Assembly (NCBI GenBank): GCA_005883655.1
Contig: VBDA01000147.1
Location: 1 to 24,114, forward strand
DNA from: Betaproteobacteria bacterium
Lineage (GTDB): Bacteria; Pseudomonadota; Gammaproteobacteria; Burkholderiales; Casimicrobiaceae
DNA length: 24,114 nucleotides
Reading direction: 5' to 3'
Shown here: positions 7,573 to 14,776 of the stretch, in pieces
How the letters are laid out: the number at the start of each line of letters is the position of its first letter
Position numbering within the stretch: the stretch's first letter is position 1
Program-made: the position numbers and the translations under genes
The notes under the pieces: model-generated
Told to the model about the DNA's origin: nothing
Databases searched by the model: none
The model's input: only the letters and a program-made list of their open reading frames with translations

Positions 7573-8526
7573 GCAGCCGCTTTGCGAGTCGGGTTCGCCG
7601 GCACGCCGCCGTTTGCCGCATCGGCTCTGGCAGCGATTCTTGACGCCGGATTCCTGGTCGTCGCGGTCCTGACCCGGCCCGACCGGCCCCAAGGGCGTGG
7701 TCTCAAGCTCGTCCCCAGCGCGGTCAAGACGCTTGCACTCGAGCGCGGATTGGCGCCGTTTCAACCGGCGACGCTCAACGACCGAGCCGCCCAAGCGGAG
7801 CTTGCCGGCGCCGCGCTCGATGTGCTCGTGGTTGCGGCCTACGGATTGATCCTGCCACAAGGGCTCCTCGAGACTCCGCGGCACGGCTGCATCAACGTCC
7901 ACGCCTCACTCTTGCCGCGCTGGCGAGGCGCGGCGCCGGTCCAGCGTGCCCTGCTCGCGGGAGACGCGCAGACAGGAATCAGCATCATGCAGATGGATGC
8001 CGGGCTCGACACCGGTGGGATCATCTCCGCGCGCGCGGTATCCATCGAACCAAGGGATACCGCGGCAATGCTCACTGACAGGCTTGCGGCTATTGGCGGG
8101 GAAGCTATCGTCGAAACACTCAACCGCCTCGAGCGCGACGGCCATGTCGAGGCTTTCCCGCAGCAGAAGGATGGTGCGAGCTATGCCCGCAAGATCTCCC
8201 GCGATGACGCGGCGATCGATTGGCGAGCTCCTGCGCTCGACATCGATCGCCAGGTGAGGGCCCTTAACCCCTTCCCGGGCGCTCTTACTTCGCTGGCCGG
8301 GGTGCCGATCAAGATCTGGGCCGCGGAGCCGGCTTCGGGCGATTTCGGCGTCGCGGGAACCGTCGTACGGGCGGACCGCGATGGTCTGGTCATAGCTTGC
8401 GGTGAAGGGGCCCTTGCCGTGCTCGAATTGCAGCGCGCCGGTGGCAGACGGCTTGCCGCGGCGGATTTCTTGTCGGGTAAACCGATCGAGACCGGCAGCC
8501 GCGCAGGCCCGGCTGCCGTGAACTAA
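7570..8526 (+). CDS. fmt: Methionyl-tRNA formyltransferase
   Basis: Transfers a formyl group from 10-formyltetrahydrofolate to methionyl-initiator tRNA. The 318-residue protein has the N-terminal Rossmann-like domain starting LRVGFAGTPPFAA, the folate-binding/catalytic residues Asn109 and His111 in INVHASLLPRWRGAAPVQRA, and Asp147 in GLDTGG. The C-terminal tRNA-binding beta-barrel covers about 210-310. The length fits the family (about 315). Initiation is unusual: TTG with a modest AGGA site. It is in the same frame as def, 129 bases after the def stop. Fmt and Def act at opposite ends of the formyl-methionine cycle, and their pairing is conserved in many bacteria. Confidence 0.96.
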   Translation: MAAALRVGFAGTPPFAASALAAILDAGFLVVAVLTRPDRPQGRGLKLVPSAVKTLALERGLAPFQPATLNDRAAQAELAGAALDVLVVAAYGLILPQGLLETPRHGCINVHASLLPRWRGAAPVQRALLAGDAQTGISIMQMDAGLDTGGIISARAVSIEPRDTAAMLTDRLAAIGGEAIVETLNRLERDGHVEAFPQQKDGASYARKISRDDAAIDWRAPALDIDRQVRALNPFPGALTSLAGVPIKIWAAEPASGDFGVAGTVVRADRDGLVIACGEGALAVLELQRAGGRRLAAADFLSGKPIETGSRAGPAAVN

Positions 8527-8652
8527 GGGCCAACCGGGCGGGGGCGCCTCGCGAAGGACCGGCCGGCCGGCTTTGGCGACCATCCGCCGTTGAATCATTA
8601 TCTATCCGCTACGACTCAATCGAGGCGCGCGACGGTTGATAGAGAGGCCACG

Positions 8653-9492
8653 ATGTTCGGCAACTGGTTCAAAACGAGTTTGTTGATGGCTGCGATCATG
8701 GCCTTGTTCGGCGTGGTTGGGGCGGTGCTCGGCGGAGGGCAGGGAATGCTGCTGGCGCTGGCGTTCGGACTGGCCGTCAACCTGTGGGCGTACTGGTTCT
8801 CGGACACCATGGTGCTCAAGCTGTACAACGCACGCGAGGTCGACGCGACGTCGGCGCCGCAGCTGTATGCCACGGTCAAGGACCTTGCCGGTCGTGCCGG
8901 ATTGCCGATGCCGCGGGTGTACCTGATCGACGAAGCGCAGCCCAACGCGTTCGCGACCGGACGCAGCCCGGAGCACGCGGCACTCGCCGCGACGACGGGC
9001 ATCCTGCAACTGCTGACCGCGCGGGAGTTGCGCGGCGTGCTGGGACATGAGCTCGCACACGTGCGAAACCGCGACATACTCACGTCCACTATTACTGCAT
9101 CCATCGCCGGCGCGATCTCGACGCTGGCGCACTTCGGAATGTTTTTCGGGCGCAGCGATGACGACCATCGCAATCCGGTGCTGGCGATCCTCGTGCTGAT
9201 CCTGGCGCCGATCGCGGCACTGCTGATTCAGCTTGCAATTTCGCGCGGCCGTGAATACGAGGCCGATCGCACCGGCTCGGAAATCTCTGGCGATCCACGG
9301 GCTCTTGCCGACGCGCTCGCGAAAATCGATCGCTATGCCAAGGGCCTGCCGCTGGAAACCGCCGAAGCGCATCCGGCGACTGCCCAAATGATGATCATCA
9401 ATCCGTTGCACGGTGGCGGCATCGCGGGACTTTTCAGTACTCATCCGCCGACCGAGGAGCGTATCCACCGCCTGCTTGCGCTGGCCCGGTAG
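8653..9492 (+). CDS. htpX: Membrane zinc metalloprotease HtpX
   Basis: Inner-membrane M48 protease that degrades damaged membrane proteins alongside FtsH. The 279-residue product has two N-terminal membrane segments (about 9-27 and 31-50), the zinc motif HELAH (His132, Glu133, His136), two further hydrophobic segments (about 145-165 and 176-196) and the downstream zinc glutamate in REYEADRTG (about 200-207). I chose ATG 8653 because GAGAGG lies about 6 bases upstream and MFGNWFKT is a normal family start; the longer frame from 8590 adds unrelated residues. The 126-base gap after fmt contains a CCGGCCGGCCGG palindrome (8559-8570) and no recognisable heat-shock promoter. Confidence 0.96.
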   Translation: MFGNWFKTSLLMAAIMALFGVVGAVLGGGQGMLLALAFGLAVNLWAYWFSDTMVLKLYNAREVDATSAPQLYATVKDLAGRAGLPMPRVYLIDEAQPNAFATGRSPEHAALAATTGILQLLTARELRGVLGHELAHVRNRDILTSTITASIAGAISTLAHFGMFFGRSDDDHRNPVLAILVLILAPIAALLIQLAISRGREYEADRTGSEISGDPRALADALAKIDRYAKGLPLETAEAHPATAQMMIINPLHGGGIAGLFSTHPPTEERIHRLLALAR

Positions 9493-9511
9493 CGACGCGG
9501 TTCCTGCCTCG

Positions 9512-10795
9512 ATGGAGCAGGCGCAACGCATCGCGGCGAAGGCGGTGCGCAGGGTCCTCGCCGGCGTCGCGCTGGGGGGTGCACTCGAGGACGCGGGCGC
9601 ATCGCAATCGGGAGAACGTGCGCTCGCCACCGACCTCGCGTACGGCACGCTTCGCTTTCTTGGGCAGGTCCGCTCGGCCGTACGGATCCTTGCGGAGCGC
9701 CCGCTCACCGATCAGAACGTCGAGGCGCTTCTGTGGGTGGCTTTCTACCAGCTGATCCACACGACGGCGCCAGCCCATGCCGTGGTCGACAGCGCTGTGC
9801 GGGTGACGGGTCAGCTGCAGCGCACGTCCGCCAAGGGACTCACCAACGCCATCCTGCGTACGTTTCTGCGTCGCCGCCAAAGCGTTCTCGGCGATATCGC
9901 GCAAGATGCGGAAGGACGCTATTCGTATCAGCGATGGTGGATCGATCTCGTATGCGCGGAGTATGCGGACAGCGCACCGGAAATTCTCGATGCCGGAAAC
10001 GCCAGGCCGCCGCTGACGTTGCGCGTGAATTGCCGCGAAACATCGCGCGACGAGTATCTCGACGCCTTGAGACTGGCGAACGTCGCCGCAAATCCCGTCG
10101 GCGTCTCCGGGGTGATCGTTGCCGAACCCCGTCGCGTCGAAGATCTGCCCGGCTATGCCGAAGGCTGGTTCTCGGTGCAGGATGCCGGAGCGCAGCTTGC
10201 CGCGCCGCTCCTGGATGCGCATGACGGAATGCGAGTGCTCGATGCCTGCTCCGCACCCGGCGGCAAGACAACTCATCTCGCGGAGCTTGCGAAACTCGAA
10301 CTGATTGCACTCGACAATGACGAAGGCCGGCTCGAGCGAGTGGCCCGCAATCTCTCGCGGCTGCGCTTGACGGCGAAGCTGCAAGTCGCCGACGCAGCCG
10401 ACACCGGCGCGTGGTGGGACCGGACCGCGTTCGATCGTATATTGCTCGATGTGCCCTGCACCGCTTCGGGCGTCGTCCGCCGTCATCCCGATGGAAAGTG
10501 GCTGCGGCGCGAAAGCGATGTTCGCGGATTCGCCGCACAGCAGCAGCGCTTGCTGCATGCGCTGTGGCCCTGCTTGAAGTCAGGCGGCAAGCTGCTATAC
10601 GTGACGTGCTCGATCTTTGGTGCGGAGAACGATGGGCAGATCGAACCGTTTCTGGTTGCGCGCCGCGACGCTTCGCGGGCGCAATTTGCGCTCTCGGCCG
10701 AAGTAGGCGCCGCCGGTGGACAACTCTTGCCAGCCGGGGCCGGCGCAGCGCACAATCACGACGGGTTTTTCTACGCCCTCCTCCAGAAAATCTGA
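9512..10795 (+). CDS. rsmB: 16S rRNA (cytosine-967-C5)-methyltransferase RsmB
   Basis: S-adenosylmethionine-dependent enzyme that methylates C967 of 16S rRNA. The 427-residue protein has an N-terminal NusB-like RNA-binding domain (about 1-140) and a C-terminal Rossmann domain with DACSAPGGKTTHLAE (SAM binding, about 245-258). LDVPCTASG holds Cys316 and YVTCSIF holds Cys366; the latter is the nucleophile position in this family. It starts at ATG 9512, 19 bases after htpX, with no clear ribosome-binding site. The E. coli cluster def-fmt-rsmB-trkA has the same order apart from htpX and what follows rsmB. Confidence 0.95.
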   Translation: MEQAQRIAAKAVRRVLAGVALGGALEDAGASQSGERALATDLAYGTLRFLGQVRSAVRILAERPLTDQNVEALLWVAFYQLIHTTAPAHAVVDSAVRVTGQLQRTSAKGLTNAILRTFLRRRQSVLGDIAQDAEGRYSYQRWWIDLVCAEYADSAPEILDAGNARPPLTLRVNCRETSRDEYLDALRLANVAANPVGVSGVIVAEPRRVEDLPGYAEGWFSVQDAGAQLAAPLLDAHDGMRVLDACSAPGGKTTHLAELAKLELIALDNDEGRLERVARNLSRLRLTAKLQVADAADTGAWWDRTAFDRILLDVPCTASGVVRRHPDGKWLRRESDVRGFAAQQQRLLHALWPCLKSGGKLLYVTCSIFGAENDGQIEPFLVARRDASRAQFALSAEVGAAGGQLLPAGAGAAHNHDGFFYALLQKI

Positions 10796-10839
10796 TCGCT
10801 TCCGAAAGAGACTGTGCGCGGCACGACGCCGCTCGCGGC

Positions 10840-11406
10840 ATGTCGCCAATGTCCCGTCTTGTTTTCGGCCTTTTCTGCGCGGCTCTGTCGCTGCTGCCGC
10901 CGCTCCTGGCACCGGTTCGCGCCGACACGATCGGAGTGCAGTCGGCCGAACTGGTGCCTGACGACGATGATTACGTTCTCACCGCACAGTTCGATGTTGC
11001 CTTCAATCCGACGCTGGAAGAGGCGCTGCAGAATGGCGTGTCGCTCTATTTCGTTCTGGAGTTCGAGCTTGGACGGCCGCGCTGGTATTGGCTCGACGAG
11101 AAGGTCGCGCAACTGACGGTCCAATATCGATTGACCTATTCGCCGTTGACGCGTCAATACCGCCTGACCACGGGACTCTTGGGTCAACAGCTCGAATCCC
11201 TCGATGAGGTGCAACGCCTGCTATCGCGCGTCGTCGCTCGGCCCGTGGTCCGGAAGGATGCGCTGGTCAAGGGCGCGCGATACGACGCCGCGGTTCGCTT
11301 GCGCCTCGACGCGTCACAGCTACCCAAGCCATTTCAGATCAATGCGCTCGCGTCGCGCGATTGGTCGTTGCAATCGGAATGGTATCGCTGGAGCTTCGTC
11401 CCGTGA
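10840..11406 (+). CDS. DUF4390-family exported protein
   Basis: Secreted or membrane-anchored protein of 188 residues with no known function. The N-terminus is a signal sequence (MSPMSRLVFGLFCAALSLLP, likely cleavage after APVRA). The rest is a beta-rich domain matching the DUF4390 family from memory: conserved features include the AELVPDDDDYVLTAQFD strand, WYWLDEKVA, LTYSPLTRQYRL and the C-terminal WSLQSEWYRW. In betaproteobacteria it is usually encoded between rsmB and the NtrY-like kinase. Its TGA stop overlaps the GTG start of the kinase gene (GTGA), so the two are probably translationally coupled. A periplasmic accessory role for the kinase is inferred from context only. Confidence 0.85.
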   Translation: MSPMSRLVFGLFCAALSLLPPLLAPVRADTIGVQSAELVPDDDDYVLTAQFDVAFNPTLEEALQNGVSLYFVLEFELGRPRWYWLDEKVAQLTVQYRLTYSPLTRQYRLTTGLLGQQLESLDEVQRLLSRVVARPVVRKDALVKGARYDAAVRLRLDASQLPKPFQINALASRDWSLQSEWYRWSFVP

Positions 11407-13556
11407 ACAGGGTGCTCGCGCCGCATCGTATCCGTTACGTCGTCCTGGGCTGCGCCGTTCTGGGCACGGTGTTCCTGTTTCTGCTCGCCACCGCCAGCGC
11501 CAACACGTCCTTGTTTGCCGGGAATTACACCTTGCTCGTGGTTCTCAACCTCACCCTGGTCGCCGTGCTCATGGCGCTGGTCGCTTATCAGCTCTGGCGC
11601 CTGCGCAAGAATCTCAAAGCGGGCGTCTTCGGATCGCGCCTGGCGGTCCGGCTGGTGCTGCTGTTCGCGCTCGTCGCCGTGTTGCCCGGTGCGCTGCTTT
11701 ACGGCGTGTCGATACAGTTTCTCGGCAAGAGCATCGAGTCGTGGTTCGACGTGCGCGTCGATCGCGCGCTGGAAGGCGGGCTCAATCTAGGCCGCAATGC
11801 GCTCGAATATCTGCTGAAGGAGACCAGTAACAAGGCAACGCAGCTCGCGCTGACGATCGAGGAAAACGAGCGTGGTGGATTGGCGTCCAGCCTCAATCGC
11901 GCAAGCGAGCAAGCGGGCATCTATGAGGCCGCGCTGTTCTCTTCCACGGGTGGCGTGCTCGCCGTTGGCGGTATTTCGGGGTCGATGGCCACACCGGAGC
12001 CCCCGCCGCCGCAAGCCTTGCAGCGCGCGCGCGTGCAGAAGACGTTCGCCGCCATCGAGGAGGCTCCTGACCAAGTTCTGCTCCGGGTCGTGGTACCGGT
12101 CAACAGCTCGGACCCCAACGCGCCGTTACGTGTACTCCAGGTGGTTGAGCCGGTACCGAGGCAACTGCAGGAGGATGCCAAGAAGGTTCAGGCCGGATAT
12201 CGGGATTACCAGGAGATTTCGTATTCCCGCGTCGCTTTGAAACGTTTGTATGCCATGACGCTCACGCTGACGCTGCTGCTGGCTCTTTTCTCGGCGCTTG
12301 GGCTCGCCGTCGTCCTATCCGAGCAGTTCAGTCAGCCGCTGGGGTTGCTCGCCGAAGGTACGCGAGCAGTCGCACAGGGAGACTTCAGCCGCCGTCATCC
12401 GGTCCAAAGCCGCGATGAGCTCGGCGTGCTTACGGAATCGTTCAACACCATGACGGCGCAGCTTGCCGAAGCGAAACAAAAGGGCGAGGAAAGCCATCGC
12501 GCCGTCGAGACGACGAGAGCCTATCTCGAAAGCATCCTGGCCAATCTTTCGGCGGGAGTGTTGGCTTTCGATAACGCATTCCGGCTGCGAACGGCGAACC
12601 CGAGCGCGGCTGTGATCCTGCAGCAGCCACTGGCTGACCTGATCGACGTTCCCTTGGCCGATTGGGGTCGGCGGATGCCGGCTCTCGGCACCTTTGCGAG
12701 CCTTGTTGCGGAAGGCTTTCGCACCGGCCGCGACGGACAGTGGCAACGCCAGGCCCAACTCGCGGTGTCAAATCACACACGAGCGCTGCTCATGCGTGGC
12801 TCCGGGCTTCCGGGCGAACCGGCGCCGGGTTGCGTGGTGGTGTTCGACGACGTGACCGAGTTGGCGGACGCGCAGCGGGATGCCGCATGGGCGGAGGTCG
12901 CGAGGCGACTTGCTCACGAAATCAAGAATCCATTGACGCCGATCCAGCTTTCCGCCGAGCGGCTCGCCGTCAAGCTCAGCGGCAAGCTGGACACGCCCGA
13001 TGAAGAGACGCTGCTGCGCGGGACCCAGACAATCGTGGCGCAAGTGGCAGCGATGAAGCACATGGTTGACGATTTCGCCATCTACGCCAGGCAGCCTCGA
13101 CCCGGTCGAATGCAGCCCGTCGACATCAACGCGCTCTTGCTCGATGTGCTCGGGTTGTACGAGAATCTCCGCCCTCACGTTTCGCTCAAGCTTGTCGACG
13201 ACAATCCGATCATTCAAGGTGAGCCAACGCGATTGCGTCAGGTATTTCACAATTTGCTGCAGAACGCGGTCGATGCTCAGGCAGACTCCCCTACTCCCGC
13301 GTACGATATCGCGGTCGAGATCCGCGGTAGCGAACTTGCGCTCTCGATTGGCGATCGCGGCAGCGGATTCCCGAAAGACATGATTCGTCGGGCGTTCGAA
13401 CCTTACGTCACAACCAAAGCCAAAGGCACAGGCCTTGGTCTTGCCATTGTCAAGAAGATCGTTGAAGAGCACCACGGCCGCGTCACCGTCGAGAACCGTC
13501 CGCAAAATGGAGCGCTGGTGACGCTCTATTTCCCGCTTGAAGGAATCACGAATTGA
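11403..13556 (+). CDS. NtrY-like membrane sensor histidine kinase
   Basis: Senses a signal at the membrane and phosphorylates the partner regulator encoded next. The 717-residue protein has membrane segments at about 14-34, 42-63 and 79-104, a periplasmic sensing region (about 105-280), another membrane segment (about 283-305), a HAMP linker (about 306-358), a PAS domain (about 370-485), and a HisKA domain with His505 in RRLAHEIKNPLTP. The ATPase domain has the N-box RQVFHNLLQNAVDA, DRGSGFP and GTGLGLAIVKKI. All catalytic boxes look intact. GTG at 11403 is chosen because it overlaps the upstream stop by four bases. Its own stop overlaps the next gene (TTGA). It resembles NtrY in architecture; the signal and targets are unknown. 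Confidence 0.9.
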   Translation: MNRVLAPHRIRYVVLGCAVLGTVFLFLLATASANTSLFAGNYTLLVVLNLTLVAVLMALVAYQLWRLRKNLKAGVFGSRLAVRLVLLFALVAVLPGALLYGVSIQFLGKSIESWFDVRVDRALEGGLNLGRNALEYLLKETSNKATQLALTIEENERGGLASSLNRASEQAGIYEAALFSSTGGVLAVGGISGSMATPEPPPPQALQRARVQKTFAAIEEAPDQVLLRVVVPVNSSDPNAPLRVLQVVEPVPRQLQEDAKKVQAGYRDYQEISYSRVALKRLYAMTLTLTLLLALFSALGLAVVLSEQFSQPLGLLAEGTRAVAQGDFSRRHPVQSRDELGVLTESFNTMTAQLAEAKQKGEESHRAVETTRAYLESILANLSAGVLAFDNAFRLRTANPSAAVILQQPLADLIDVPLADWGRRMPALGTFASLVAEGFRTGRDGQWQRQAQLAVSNHTRALLMRGSGLPGEPAPGCVVVFDDVTELADAQRDAAWAEVARRLAHEIKNPLTPIQLSAERLAVKLSGKLDTPDEETLLRGTQTIVAQVAAMKHMVDDFAIYARQPRPGRMQPVDINALLLDVLGLYENLRPHVSLKLVDDNPIIQGEPTRLRQVFHNLLQNAVDAQADSPTPAYDIAVEIRGSELALSIGDRGSGFPKDMIRRAFEPYVTTKAKGTGLGLAIVKKIVEEHHGRVTVENRPQNGALVTLYFPLEGITN

Positions 13557-14776
13557 TAGCGCAGCCGAAAGAAATCCTGATAGTCGATGACGAAGTCGGT
13601 ATCCGTGACTTGCTGTCTGAAATTTTGCGAGACGAAGGCTACCAGGTTAGCGTGGCAGAAAATGCCGGCCAAGCCCGGGACTATCGCGCGACAGCGCAGC
13701 CATCCCTCGTCTTGCTCGACATCTGGATGCCCGACACCGACGGCGTGACGCTGCTGCGCGAATGGGCGGCGAATGGACAGCTGACGATGCCGGTGGTCAT
13801 CATGTCCGGTCACGGCACCATCGAAACGGCGGTTGAGGCGACCAAGATCGGCGCGTTCGATTTTCTGGAAAAGCCGATCGGTTTGCAAAAACTCTTGTCG
13901 ACGGTGACTCGCGCGCTCAAGGCCGCGGCCGGGCAGGTTCCGCGGCGCGTATCTCTGGTGGCTCTTGGCACCAGCGCTCCAGTGATAGAGGTCGAGCGTG
14001 CGATCGAGCAGCTTTTGCGGGTCAACCGGCCGGTGCTGGTCGTGGGCGAGCCCGGCACCGGGCACGAGATCGTGGCGCGGGCCATGCACACGCCCGACAC
14101 GCCGTTCGTCACCCTTGCCACCGGTGGCCGCCTGGCGACGAATCCACTGCCGCTTCTCGAGGAAGCGCGCGACGGCACACTTTACTGCGCCGAGATCGGC
14201 GGCTATACCAAGGCGGAGCAGAAAGGCCTCTCGTTTCTGCTGCCCAAGCTCGAAAAGCACAACACCGTGCTGGTTTGTACTAGCAGCGAGCAGCTGGGTA
14301 ATCTCGCCGCCGAAGGGCGGTTCGACGCCGGTCTGCTCGCAAGTCTTTCGGTCGGGGCAGTCATGCTTCCGCCGCTCCGGCAGAGACGCGAGGATCTGCC
14401 CGCGTTAATCGACCGATTCTGGCGCGACATTACGTCGAGTCAGCGAACGGTCGGTAAATTGCACGCGGCCGCGGTGACCGCGCTTTCGGCGGCTTACTGG
14501 CCCGGAAATCTCGACCATCTTCACAACGTCATGGCCAATCTCGCGCTTACCGTCGAAAGCGAGATCACCACGGAGCACGTGCGGCGGCTGCTTGGCGAGA
14601 CCGCCCCGCCGCCGGCTTCGGCGATCTCGCCTGAGGTTACCGCGCGGTTTTTCGAGTTGCCTCTGCGTGAGGCGCGCGAAGCCTTCGAAAGAATCTACTT
14701 CGAACACCTGCTGGGGAAAGAGCAAAGCAACATGAGCCGCGTCGCCGAGCGTGGCTCAGACGAGGGAGCATGCTGA
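13553..14776 (+). CDS. NtrX-like response regulator, degenerate AAA+ domain and truncated Fis-type HTH
   Basis: The 407-residue partner of the upstream kinase. The receiver domain (about 7-120) is intact: acidic pocket Asp12/Asp13, phospho-acceptor Asp56 (LLDIWMPDTDG), Ser85 and Lys107. The central domain aligns with sigma-54 activator ATPases but is degenerate. Walker A reads GEPGTGHE with His171 replacing Lys, the stretch that should carry GAFTGA is deleted, and Walker B reads GTLYCAEIG without the usual Asp. The C-terminal Fis-type motif begins normally (EQSNMSRVAER) and then ends GSDEGAC, losing the recognition helix. The start is TTG at 13553, supported by AAGGA 9-10 bases upstream and by overlap with the kinase stop. 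The stop overlaps kup by seven bases. It probably cannot act as a sigma-54 activator and may not bind DNA. Confidence 0.88.
   Translation: MIAQPKEILIVDDEVGIRDLLSEILRDEGYQVSVAENAGQARDYRATAQPSLVLLDIWMPDTDGVTLLREWAANGQLTMPVVIMSGHGTIETAVEATKIGAFDFLEKPIGLQKLLSTVTRALKAAAGQVPRRVSLVALGTSAPVIEVERAIEQLLRVNRPVLVVGEPGTGHEIVARAMHTPDTPFVTLATGGRLATNPLPLLEEARDGTLYCAEIGGYTKAEQKGLSFLLPKLEKHNTVLVCTSSEQLGNLAAEGRFDAGLLASLSVGAVMLPPLRQRREDLPALIDRFWRDITSSQRTVGKLHAAAVTALSAAYWPGNLDHLHNVMANLALTVESEITTEHVRRLLGETAPPPASAISPEVTARFFELPLREAREAFERIYFEHLLGKEQSNMSRVAERGSDEGAC

Noticed and set aside
8586..8625. Possible sigma-32 promoter before htpX (TTGAA at 8590-8594)
   Set aside because: No CCCCAT-like -10 element lies 13-17 bases downstream; the match stops at the first half.
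8602..9708. Long minus-strand frame opposite htpX and rsmB
   Set aside because: Antisense to two conserved genes, Arg-rich and low-complexity; no start signal.
9434..10558. 374-codon minus-strand frame opposite rsmB
   Set aside because: Antisense shadow of a conserved methyltransferase gene with no supporting motif or start.
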